Source: Candidatus Gastranaerophilales bacterium (GTDB taxonomy: Bacteria > Cyanobacteriota > Vampirovibrionia > Gastranaerophilales > Gastranaerophilaceae). From it: DNA of 64,000 bases. The translations under genes and the position numbers were made by a program. Shown here one piece after another: positions 8,853-16,177 of this stretch (within the stretch, counting starts at the first letter, position 1; each line of letters starts with the position of its first letter). The stretch spans positions 1 to 64,000 of the forward strand of contig CALUSG010000027.1 of NCBI GenBank assembly GCA_944323365.1, in the 5' to 3' direction. Below the pieces are notes generated by a model. That model was not told the origin of the DNA. It saw only the letters and a list, made by a program, of their open reading frames with translations, and made no database searches.

Positions 8853-9155
8853 ATGAAGAAAATTTTAATTGTATTAACAGCTATAATTATGTTATCATAT
8901 CTGCCATGCTCAGCTGCAGAAAATCCGGTTTCTTCGTTTTTTGACAGATTGTAGAAATTTAATAACGATATTGATGCAAAGATAGATGCACAACAAAAGA
9001 AAATGGATGAACAACAGAGAAAATACGAAGAAAAACTTAGAGCTAGAGATGAAAAGATTCTAAAGCAGCAGCAAGAACGGCAAGAAATTTATGAAGCTCA
9101 TCAAAAACGTTTGGAAGAAAAACGTGAGCTTTTAAGACAATTACTAGAAGAATAA
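8853..9155 (+). pseudogene. Exported coiled-coil protein interrupted by an in-frame amber codon
   Basis: ATG at 8853 has a good ribosome binding site (AAAGGA) and encodes a signal peptide (MKKILIVLTAIIML... ending near SAA) and a short mature N-terminus, then a TAG at 8952-8954 (codon 34). The same frame stays open for 66 more codons of Gln/Glu/Lys/Arg-rich coiled coil to TAA at 9153. The downstream neighbour at 9167 has the same architecture, so this looks like a tandem paralogue disabled by one base change; amber readthrough or a sequencing error is the alternative. The truncated product would be only 33 residues. Confidence 0.7.
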
Positions 9156-9166
9156 GGAGAAAAATT

Positions 9167-9454
9167 ATGAAAAAAGCATTAATTTACTCAATGTTACTTA
9201 TGTTTGCAACATCAACAGCCGTAATGGCAGGTCCTTTAGGTGATTGGGCTCAGCAGGCTGCTGACAAAGTTAACAAAAAAGAAGCTGAAGTTACAAAACC
9301 TTTAACTGAAAAACAAGAAGCTTACAGAAAACAACAAGAACAAGCTAGACTTGAAAGAGAAAGACAACAAGCAGAACAACAGAAAAAACGTGAAGCTGCT
9401 CAGAAAAAAATCGAACATAAGAAAAAATTATGGAACGAATTGATTAGTGAATAA
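9167..9454 (+). CDS. Small exported coiled-coil protein
   Basis: 95 residues: a signal peptide (MKKALIYSMLLMFATS..., cleavage likely after AVMA), a short GPLGDWAQQ stretch, then about 60 residues of Lys/Glu/Gln/Arg heptads rich in RERQQAEQQ-type runs. Predicted periplasmic or surface helical rod. GGAGA lies 7 nt before the ATG. It follows the interrupted paralogue by 11 bases and is closed by the terminator at 9457-9481. Function unknown. Confidence 0.7.
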   Translation: MKKALIYSMLLMFATSTAVMAGPLGDWAQQAADKVNKKEAEVTKPLTEKQEAYRKQQEQARLERERQQAEQQKKREAAQKKIEHKKKLWNELISE

Positions 9455-9456
9455 TA

Positions 9457-9481
9457 AAAAAGCCCTCAGGGGCTTTTTTTT
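9457..9481. terminator. Bidirectional intrinsic terminator
   Basis: AGCCC (9461-9465), loop TCAG, GGGCT (9470-9474), flanked by an A run on the left and eight T residues on the right, so it can end transcription from both sides. On the minus strand it overlaps the last codons of the small gene 9466-9645. Confidence 0.85.
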
Positions 9482-9645
9482 ATTGGTCTATTATTTTTTT
9501 TAGTTGTTTTAATATCATCGGGATGTGCTGAATTTGATAAAATTATTTCATAATACTCGTTTTTGTCAATGTTAACACCCATTGTATTTATGTTGCAATA
9601 TGACAGTTTCTTTTTGGTTAAAAGCTTTTTATAATCCCCTGCCAT
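9466..9645 (-). CDS. Hypothetical 59-residue protein
   Basis: Begins at an ATG (9645) inside the last codons of the upstream kinase gene, with GAGG six bases before it, and ends with a TGA located inside the terminator hairpin. The protein is Lys/Asn rich with no signal or membrane segment. Translational coupling to the kinase is plausible; a chance open frame is also possible. Confidence 0.35.
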   Translation of the reverse strand: MAGDYKKLLTKKKLSYCNINTMGVNIDKNEYYEIILSNSAHPDDIKTTKKNNRPIKKSP

Positions 9646-10153
9646 GAATTTCCTCAATAATTTTGTTAACATTATTTTTTAAAGTTTCATAATCGGAATT
9701 GTTTTCAATGATATAATCCCAATCAGTGACGTTATCAAGTCCTGTTTCAGTAATATCGTTTTCTCCGATTAAATCACCCCTGCCTGCACGTACATCACGT
9801 GTGGCCTCAACTCTTATTGCAATAGCTCCAGCATTTTTAAATATTTCGTATTCGTGCGGAACTCTTACATCCGTAACAATAATATTTCCGGGTTGTTCAA
9901 GAATTTTTTTTAGCCAAAAGTCAGGGTCCTGTGCTCTGCCCCAGTTGCCTAAATTTATTAAATCCTGTCTGTATAAAGGTTTATTTTTTTCAATTTCGTC
10001 ATATGTTAAACCTTTTTCTTTACCGTAAGTTAATTTAATAATGTCACCCATTGCACAGCGTTTGAAATCTGACATTTTGTCCAGCATAATTTTTGCCGCT
10101 GTGTCCTTGCCTGAGTATTGTTTTCCTGAAAATATAATAATTTTTTCTGCCAT
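9629..10153 (-). CDS. P-loop kinase of the phosphomevalonate kinase/deoxynucleotide kinase type
   Basis: 174 residues with a Walker A variant SGKQYSGKDTAA at residues 9-20. The pattern of FSGK-xx-SGKD, a YRQDLINLGNWGR-xxDPDFW block, IIVTDVR, and GLDN-xx-DWDYIIENN near the C-terminus closely follows animal-type phosphomevalonate kinase (PF04275) and phage-type deoxynucleoside monophosphate kinases. A nucleotide-related role is more likely than mevalonate metabolism in this lineage, but the substrate cannot be read from sequence. TATAAT lies exactly 6 nt before the ATG and no Shine-Dalgarno is present, so the mRNA is probably leaderless. Confidence 0.65.
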   Translation of the reverse strand: MAEKIIIFSGKQYSGKDTAAKIMLDKMSDFKRCAMGDIIKLTYGKEKGLTYDEIEKNKPLYRQDLINLGNWGRAQDPDFWLKKILEQPGNIIVTDVRVPHEYEIFKNAGAIAIRVEATRDVRAGRGDLIGENDITETGLDNVTDWDYIIENNSDYETLKNNVNKIIEEIHGRGL

Positions 10154-10159
10154 ATTGTG

Positions 10160-10192
10160 ATTATATCATAAAAATTATATTCGTGATAAAAT
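10160..10192. promoter_or_regulatory. Divergent pair of leaderless-type promoters (kinase and ilvB)
   Basis: On the minus strand an extended -10 TGATATAAT (hexamer at 10160-10165) sits 6 nt before the kinase ATG (10153). On the plus strand TGATAAAAT (hexamer 10187-10192) sits 6 nt before the ilvB ATG (10199). The whole intergenic region is 45 bp and holds no ribosome binding site for either gene. Confidence 0.65.
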
Positions 10193-10198
10193 AGAGTT

Positions 10199-11779
10199 AT
10201 GGAAAAGATTACCGGTGCAAAGGTTATTATAGAAACATTAAAACGACTTGGAACAGATACAATATTTGGTTACCCCGGCGGAATTGTTTTAAAAATTTAT
10301 GATGAGCTTTATAAACAAAAAGATATAAAACATATTTTAGTTCGTCACGAACAAGCAGCTGTGCATGCAGCAGAAGGATATGCCAGGGTTACGGGAAAAC
10401 CGGGTGTTGTTTTGGTAACTTCAGGCCCCGGAGCCACAAACACTGTGACAGGTATTGCGAATGCTTATCTTGACGGATTTCCTCTCGTTATATTAACCGG
10501 ACAGGTTTCTAAAGAATTAATAGGTCAGAATGCTTTTCAGGAAGCCGATATATGCGATATTACAAAGCCTTGTTCCAAAGCTGTTTTCCAAATAAAACAG
10601 GCGGATACTCTTGAACAAACTCTTGTTAAAGCATTCAATACAGCTATGGACGGTAAAAAAGGTCCTGTAGTCGTTGATATTGCTAAAAATGTTTTATATG
10701 AAGAAACCGTTTTTGATGGGAATATTGTAAAATCTGAATCGGTATTTCCAAAAGTTGATGTTATGCCTGTTCTAAACGAAATAAAATCGGCTAAATTTCC
10801 GGTAATGGTTACGGGCGGCGGCTCTGTCGGAGCATATCAACAAGTTCGAACTTTAGCTAAATTGTTAAATTTGCCTGTTGTTTCAACAATTATGGGGCTT
10901 GGTGTTTATGATCAGCTTGATGAAAATTATTTGGGTATGATAGGAATTTTTGGAGATAATGCTGCAAATCAGGCTATTAGAGAAGCGGATTTGATTTTTT
11001 CAGTGGGAGCAAGATTTAATGATAGAATTACCTGCTGTTTTGATAATGTTGAAAAGAAAATTATCCGGCTTGATATAAACAAAGAAGAACTCGATAAAAA
11101 ATCAGCCTATATGTCAATTTGCGGTGATGCGAAAATTATACTTCAAGATATGATTGAAAATTCCAAACCTTTATCTAAATTCTGCGACTACCAAAGGTTA
11201 AAAGAGTTAAATAAAAAATCAGATTATAAATCTAATCGGCTTCAATCTTTTGAGGTAATGCAAGAACTTCAAAAATTTATAGCGGATAAAGATTTGACCG
11301 TAACAACAGAGGTTGGCCAGCATCAGCTTTGGGCGGCCAGGTATTTAAAATTCAGGAAACCTTTAAAGTTTTTAACATCGGGCGGATTAGGAACAATGGG
11401 ATTTGGTTTTCCTGCTGCAATAGGTGCTTGCGTTGCAGATAGCTCAAAACCTGTTGTTTGTGTTGCCGGAGATGGTTCTTTTCAAATGAATATGCAGGAA
11501 TTGGCGGTGTGCCGGGATTATAATTTACCTGTTAAAATTATTTTATTAAATAACGGATATTTGGGTATGGTACGGCAGCTTCAGGAAAAACAGTGCGGCG
11601 GTCGATATTTTGAAACAAAAATTTCTAATCCTGACTTCTTGAAAATTGCTGAAAGCTATGATTTAAAAGCATTTAGAGTCCACAAAAAAGACGAAATATT
11701 ACCGGCTTTAGAAAAAGCTTTTGAAACAAAGGGTACTGTTTTGATAGATTTTATTATTGAACCAATGGAAATGCTTTAA
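10199..11779 (+). CDS. ilvB: Acetolactate synthase large subunit (ThDP-dependent)
   Basis: 526 residues, a little shorter than typical IlvB. It condenses pyruvate to acetolactate (or with 2-ketobutyrate) for branched-chain amino acids. Visible: GTDTIFGYPGG and RHEQAAVHAAEGYAR with the catalytic Glu; a central FAD-type domain; and the ThDP motif GDGSFQMNMQEL ending in NN. KQCGGRYFETK in the C-terminal part fits the family. No ilvN regulatory subunit is adjacent, so either it lies elsewhere or this is a catabolic type. The start is fixed by the promoter 6 nt upstream. Confidence 0.85.
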   Translation: MEKITGAKVIIETLKRLGTDTIFGYPGGIVLKIYDELYKQKDIKHILVRHEQAAVHAAEGYARVTGKPGVVLVTSGPGATNTVTGIANAYLDGFPLVILTGQVSKELIGQNAFQEADICDITKPCSKAVFQIKQADTLEQTLVKAFNTAMDGKKGPVVVDIAKNVLYEETVFDGNIVKSESVFPKVDVMPVLNEIKSAKFPVMVTGGGSVGAYQQVRTLAKLLNLPVVSTIMGLGVYDQLDENYLGMIGIFGDNAANQAIREADLIFSVGARFNDRITCCFDNVEKKIIRLDINKEELDKKSAYMSICGDAKIILQDMIENSKPLSKFCDYQRLKELNKKSDYKSNRLQSFEVMQELQKFIADKDLTVTTEVGQHQLWAARYLKFRKPLKFLTSGGLGTMGFGFPAAIGACVADSSKPVVCVAGDGSFQMNMQELAVCRDYNLPVKIILLNNGYLGMVRQLQEKQCGGRYFETKISNPDFLKIAESYDLKAFRVHKKDEILPALEKAFETKGTVLIDFIIEPMEML

Positions 11780-12006
11780 GCTAAAGTGTTTAATTTTTTA
11801 TTTTCCAAGCAAGAATTTGCAATTTTATACATCAATTGGTTATTTAAATTTTGCAGTGCAAGATATTTGTCAGCCTGGTATAAACCTTGAAAATTAAGAT
11901 TATTCAAAAGACTCATTCGAGCCATATTGTTTTGCATCATAGAATATGCGGCATTATGACTCATTATAGTATAATAAGCATTTGATACGGCTTGAATTAC
12001 TGACAT
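11776..12006 (-). CDS. Small Asn/Met-rich protein with NFQG motif
   Basis: 76 residues, helical, rich in Asn, Met, Leu and Ala, with an NFQG motif at residues 38-41 that recurs near the N-terminus of other lineage-type proteins in this window. A clear GGAG precedes the ATG at 12006, with TATAAT further upstream (fwd 12027-12032 region). The stop interlocks with that of ilvB (TTAA at 11776-11779). No known family. Confidence 0.6.
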   Translation of the reverse strand: MSVIQAVSNAYYTIMSHNAAYSMMQNNMARMSLLNNLNFQGLYQADKYLALQNLNNQLMYKIANSCLENKKLNTLA

Positions 12007-12043
12007 TTTTTCTCCTTACACAGTTTATTATAACACATGTTTT

Positions 12044-13369
12044 TTACTTTGTACAGTCTTCGGGAATAAGAGTAGAAATGACAGCGTTTTCAAGCGGTAA
12101 ATATTTTTTGATTGCGTTTTCCAAATCTTGAACGTTAATTGTTTCAAGGTCGCTTAAATATTCTTCAATCAGCTTTAAATCGCCGCAAACAGTAGAATAG
12201 TAACCTATTGTTTCTCCTATTTCCGAAACGGTTTCTGCTGCATAAGCAAATCTTGTTTTAGTTTTTTTCTTTGCTTTTTGTAATTCTTCTTCGGTTATTT
12301 TTTCTGTTAAAAGGTTATTAAGTTCTTTTTTTATTAAATTAAGAGCTTCGTCTTTTTTATCGGATTTAAAGTTAGCTTGAATAAAGAAATTGTTTCCGTC
12401 TTTGAATTGATAATGTTCTGAATTTATCATATTAAATACCGGTTCAACGGGTTTTTCAATCAGGTTTTGGTACAGTCTTGAACTTGTGCCGTCACCAAAT
12501 ATTATACTTACCAAATCAAGACAAATTGTTTGTTTCAAGTCAGAGGCTTTAGGCCCGAGCCAGCCAAACATGGCATATGAAGTTTTGATATGTGAAGTTT
12601 CTTCGACCTGAGCAGACACAGGTTTGTCAGGTTCATTAATATTAACCGGATGATTTTGGCGGTTTTTGAAGTTGAATTCTTTTTCTACTTTTTCCAATAT
12701 TTCTTTGTGGTCAAAATCTCCAACTATAATTGTTGTCATATTAGCCGGGGTATAGAAAGTTTGGTAATAATTCATTATGTCATCCCGTGTTAATTTTGAA
12801 ATGATTTCGGGAGTACCTATAACATCCCGTTTATACGGATGTTTTGTGTACATGTTGAAATTACAAGCGTTATAAACTTTTGTCCAGGATTGATCTTTTC
12901 TCATTCTTATTTCTTCAATAACAACGTGGCGTTCACGCTTATCAGTAACAGTTTTATCATTAATATCAAAAGGTGCTCCGATTTCTTCTTCTGGTAAAAT
13001 AGGATCAAGCATCATATCAGCATGGAGTTCTATCGCTAATTTTAAATCTTCACAATTTTTGCCTTTTGGAAGAGTTACGTAGTAAAAAGTATAGTCTTTC
13101 CAGGTTGCAGCATTAACAATAGCTCCTTTTGCCTCAAGAATTTTGTCAAATTCTCCTGCTTTATGCTTATGTGTACCTTTAAACATTAAATGTTCTAAAA
13201 AATGTGAAATTCCGTTATTAGTGTCATTTTCATTTATTAAACCTGTATTAACCCAGGTGCTTATGTTGGCTAAAATGCCTTCTTTATGTGCTAAAACAAT
13301 TGTGTGACCGTTTTCACGTTTATAAACTTCTACTTCTTGTGTTAAATACGGATATTTAATTTTTTTCAT
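12044..13369 (-). CDS. M16-family zinc protease (processing-peptidase type)
   Basis: 441 residues. The inverted zinc motif HFLEH (HxxEH) lies near residue 61, with the downstream conserved E in the following helical region, and the two M16 halves are present. Relatives such as PqqL/YmxG-type proteins degrade peptides or process exported proteins. There is no signal peptide, so it is probably cytosolic. GAGG precedes the ATG by 9 nt, with a TATAAT further upstream. A single gene divergent from nanE. Confidence 0.85.
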   Translation of the reverse strand: MKKIKYPYLTQEVEVYKRENGHTIVLAHKEGILANISTWVNTGLINENDTNNGISHFLEHLMFKGTHKHKAGEFDKILEAKGAIVNAATWKDYTFYYVTLPKGKNCEDLKLAIELHADMMLDPILPEEEIGAPFDINDKTVTDKRERHVVIEEIRMRKDQSWTKVYNACNFNMYTKHPYKRDVIGTPEIISKLTRDDIMNYYQTFYTPANMTTIIVGDFDHKEILEKVEKEFNFKNRQNHPVNINEPDKPVSAQVEETSHIKTSYAMFGWLGPKASDLKQTICLDLVSIIFGDGTSSRLYQNLIEKPVEPVFNMINSEHYQFKDGNNFFIQANFKSDKKDEALNLIKKELNNLLTEKITEEELQKAKKKTKTRFAYAAETVSEIGETIGYYSTVCGDLKLIEEYLSDLETINVQDLENAIKKYLPLENAVISTLIPEDCTK

Positions 13370-13418
13370 ATTTTGTTACCTCTTTTTAGTATTATATCGC
13401 AAAAAAGTTTTTTTGGGT

Positions 13419-13424
13419 TATAAT
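13419..13424 (+). promoter_or_regulatory. nanE: -10 element of a leaderless-type promoter for nanE
   Basis: A perfect TATAAT lies 6 nt before the nanE ATG (13431), with no Shine-Dalgarno between. No good -35 is seen. Confidence 0.6.
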
Positions 13425-13430
13425 GCAAAT

Positions 13431-14114
13431 ATGGATGTACTGGAGCGTTTAAAAAACAAGGTAGTGGTGTCGGTTCAAGCAATGCCCAGTGAACCGTTGT
13501 ATTTGGAAAAATGCATGGCCGCAATGATGAAATCAGTAGTAAAAGGCGGAGCCGGAGGTTTGAGGGTTGCCGGGGTCAGGGATGTTAAAAACGCTAAAAC
13601 TCTTTTTGATGTGCCTGTTATCGGGATTACAAAACCCGATATTATTCCTCAAAATTACAAGGAGATTGTATATATAACCCCAACGTTAAATGATGTTATT
13701 TCACTTGTGGAGGCCGGAGCAGATGTTATTGCCTTTGATGGTACGCAAAGACCGAGAGCGGATAAGCTTTCCGAGATGATTAAATATATCCATATAAACA
13801 AACGTATTGCAATGGCAGACATTTCAACGCTTGAAGAAGGAATAAAAGCTTTTGAAAGCGGTGCGGATATTTTGTCAACAACACTTGCAGGATATACGCT
13901 TGAATCAGCGAATTCTCCAGCCGGGCCTGATTTCCCGTTACTTGAAAAGCTTGTTAAAGCAGTTGATATTCCGGTTGTTTTGGAAGGACGTATTTGGGAG
14001 CCGCAAGACGTTGACAGGGCTTTTGAACTCGGTGCTCATTGTGTTGTTATCGGGTCGGCTATTACTCGTCCGCAGCTTATTACTAAAAGATTTGTTCAAA
14101 GGGGGAGCAAGTGA
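13431..14114 (+). CDS. nanE: N-acetylmannosamine-6-phosphate 2-epimerase
   Basis: 227 residues. NanE interconverts ManNAc-6-P and GlcNAc-6-P in sialic acid or amino-sugar use. The TIM-barrel signature is clear: VVSVQAMPSEPL at the N-terminus, GLRVAGVRDVK, ADVIAFDGTQRPR, ADILSTTLAGYT and GRIWEPQDV. The ATG at 13431 is chosen because longer readings run into the promoter. It overlaps the ROK kinase by GTGA, and the pair could convert ManNAc to GlcNAc-6-P, feeding the glmS/peptidoglycan pool. Confidence 0.93.
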   Translation: MDVLERLKNKVVVSVQAMPSEPLYLEKCMAAMMKSVVKGGAGGLRVAGVRDVKNAKTLFDVPVIGITKPDIIPQNYKEIVYITPTLNDVISLVEAGADVIAFDGTQRPRADKLSEMIKYIHINKRIAMADISTLEEGIKAFESGADILSTTLAGYTLESANSPAGPDFPLLEKLVKAVDIPVVLEGRIWEPQDVDRAFELGAHCVVIGSAITRPQLITKRFVQRGSK

Positions 14115-14995
14115 AAAAAGTTCTTGCTATTGATGTCGGCGGTACGAAAATCTATAATGCCATTGTTAATGCCAACGGTGAGCTGGTTTCTGACGTTGAA
14201 AAGCATTCTACACCGTCTTCATATGATGATATTATTAAAACATTCAGAACTATAATTTCGAATTACGAAAATCAGGTCGATTATATTGCTTTTTCTACTT
14301 GTGGAGCGGTGAATAACACTAATACAGGGATTTTAGGTTCTACCGGCAATATAGCAAAGGATTATCCAAAGACAGATTTTCGGTCATTGAGTAATAAGCC
14401 TGTATTTGTCGAAAATGACGCAAATTGTGCGGCCTGGGCAGAATATGAAATAGGAGCCTCAAAAGGTTTTTCAAATTCGATAATGTTAACACTTGGAACA
14501 GGTGTTGGCGGCGGAATTATTGTGGACGGCAAACTTTTAAAAGGTAAAAATGGTGCGGCGGGGGAAATGCATTTTAAAATGCGTTTGGATAAACATCGCA
14601 AATGTACTTGCGGAGCTTGGGATTGTTTTGAAATTTATGCTTCCGGCAACGGGCTCAGGCTTACCGGTGTTGAGATGTCCAAAAATCCTGATATAACTAC
14701 TTACGATATAATTGAAGGAAAAAATAAATCTGATAAATTAATGCAGGAAATTTTTAACAGATGGCAAAATGATATTTTAGCCGGACTTGTCGGACTTGCT
14801 AATATATTTGACCCTGACGTTATAGTTTTGTCAGGTTCAATGGCACAGTTTGTTGATACGGATTATTTGACCGATAAGGTTAACGGTGAAATCGTAACTA
14901 CACCGTTGAAGGTTGTAAAAGCCTCTCTTGAAAATTACGCAGGAATGATAGGAGCTGCACTGTTAGCGATAAGGAGTTTTAATGGGAAAAGCTAA
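14111..14995 (+). CDS. ROK-family sugar kinase
   Basis: 294 residues starting at GTG (14111) with GGGGGAG upstream. N-terminal ATP-binding IDVGGTKIYNAIV, the substrate region ENDANCAAWAEYE, the phosphate-binding TLGTGVGGGIIVDGK, and the ROK zinc motif CTCGAWDCFE. Coupling to nanE suggests N-acetylmannosamine (or glucose/GlcNAc) kinase activity; the exact sugar is inferred only from context. Confidence 0.85.
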   Translation: MKKVLAIDVGGTKIYNAIVNANGELVSDVEKHSTPSSYDDIIKTFRTIISNYENQVDYIAFSTCGAVNNTNTGILGSTGNIAKDYPKTDFRSLSNKPVFVENDANCAAWAEYEIGASKGFSNSIMLTLGTGVGGGIIVDGKLLKGKNGAAGEMHFKMRLDKHRKCTCGAWDCFEIYASGNGLRLTGVEMSKNPDITTYDIIEGKNKSDKLMQEIFNRWQNDILAGLVGLANIFDPDVIVLSGSMAQFVDTDYLTDKVNGEIVTTPLKVVKASLENYAGMIGAALLAIRSFNGKS

Positions 14996-15200
14996 AAAAA
15001 GAAGTTTGCATTTGGGTATTAATGACAGGTTCTCTAAACTCTCACGTTCTGAGGCCGTTAAAGCCGTTGCTGATATGCTTAATAATGGCGATAATGATGC
15101 ATACGCTCTTATTACGCTTTTTGGAGTTACAGCCGAAGAAGTCCTCGAAGCCGGTGCCAGCTATGAAACCGTTGCAGGATTAGGAAATATATTATTATGA
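14982..15200 (+). CDS. Hypothetical 72-residue protein
   Basis: Starts inside the end of the ROK kinase gene (14-base overlap) with TAAGGAG seven bases upstream, and ends on the ATGA shared with the UbiA gene. Basic N-terminus (MGKAKKRSLHLG), then helices containing an EAVKAVADMLNNGDNDAYALITLFGV stretch spread over residues 24-50. Tight coupling to both neighbours supports translation. No family recognised. Confidence 0.6.
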   Translation: MGKAKKRSLHLGINDRFSKLSRSEAVKAVADMLNNGDNDAYALITLFGVTAEEVLEAGASYETVAGLGNILL

Positions 15201-16159
15201 TGGAAAAATTCAGATTTTGGTGGAATTGTTCAAGAGCTTTCGCATTGCCGGTTACTGTTATGTCCTGGCTTGTTGTGTTTGTTTATTCTTTGGATGGAAA
15301 TATTTTTTATGGAATTTTAGCTCTTTTGGGTGTTTGTTTTGCTCACCTTGCTACTAATATTTTCGATGATTATAATGACTTTAAGGTTTTGTCTAAAGAC
15401 GAAAAATACCTTAAATCAGCTCAAATTTGTAAATGTAAATTCATAACCGACGGCCTTATTTCCCATAATGGTATGCTTAAAGCCGGTTTGGTGTGCCTCT
15501 CTGTGGCTGTGCTTTTTGGAATTTTGCTTACTTTTTTGTGCGGAGAGGGCGTTATTTTGATTGCACTTCTTGCAAGTATATTTGTAATATTTTATTCTAA
15601 ATTTACTCTTATCGGCCTTGGAGAATTTGCTGTAGGAATTATGTACGGACCTTTGTTATTTGAAGGCGTTTATTATGTTATGGAGGGAGAGTTTTCACCG
15701 GATGTGTTTGTTTTATCTCTCGGTGTCTGTATGTTTGTTATTGCTTTTTTGTTTACGCATACTATTTTGGATTATGACGGAGATTTGTGTTCACATAAAA
15801 AAACTCTTGCTTGTTCATTCAAAAATAAAGACGACGCATTGAATGCTTTGATTACTTTTTATGCTGTTGGCTATATATTTATAACGATTTTCGGAATTAT
15901 GTCGGATAATTATTTTGTTTTGGCTTCGTATTTGGTTATTCCGTTTATATTTCTTTTGTATAAGTCTTTGAAGCTTTATAATCAAGATAAAAGTTTTGTG
16001 CCGGATTTATACTGGTGGAATTATCCTTTGGGTAACTGGGAGCATATTAAGCAGGAAGGAACAGAAAGTTTTTATTTAAGACTTTATCTTTCCCGAAATA
16101 TAACAAGCTGGTTTACTTTAATTTTATGTGCTGCATTTTTGCTTGAAAATTTTTTCTGA
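15197..16159 (+). CDS. UbiA-family prenyltransferase (MenA-like)
   Basis: 320 residues, about eight membrane helices. Two Asp-rich prenyl-diphosphate motifs are visible: NIFDDYNDF near residue 55 and DYDGDLCSHKKT near residue 195. The arrangement fits 1,4-dihydroxy-2-naphthoate prenyltransferase-like enzymes or related UbiA members. Whether a quinone pathway exists cannot be judged from this window. Tandem ATGs at 15197 and 15200 overlap the upstream stop. The last codons carry the -35 of the lysA promoter. Confidence 0.75.
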   Translation: MMEKFRFWWNCSRAFALPVTVMSWLVVFVYSLDGNIFYGILALLGVCFAHLATNIFDDYNDFKVLSKDEKYLKSAQICKCKFITDGLISHNGMLKAGLVCLSVAVLFGILLTFLCGEGVILIALLASIFVIFYSKFTLIGLGEFAVGIMYGPLLFEGVYYVMEGEFSPDVFVLSLGVCMFVIAFLFTHTILDYDGDLCSHKKTLACSFKNKDDALNALITFYAVGYIFITIFGIMSDNYFVLASYLVIPFIFLLYKSLKLYNQDKSFVPDLYWWNYPLGNWEHIKQEGTESFYLRLYLSRNITSWFTLILCAAFLLENFF

Positions 16160-16171
16160 TTTATTTATTAT
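16143..16171 (+). promoter_or_regulatory. lysA: Leaderless-type promoter for lysA, embedded in the upstream gene
   Basis: TTGAAA (16143-16148), exactly 17 nt, TATTAT (16166-16171), then 6 nt to the lysA ATG at 16178. The -35 lies inside the UbiA coding sequence. No Shine-Dalgarno is present. Confidence 0.7.
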
Positions 16172-16177
16172 AAATTT

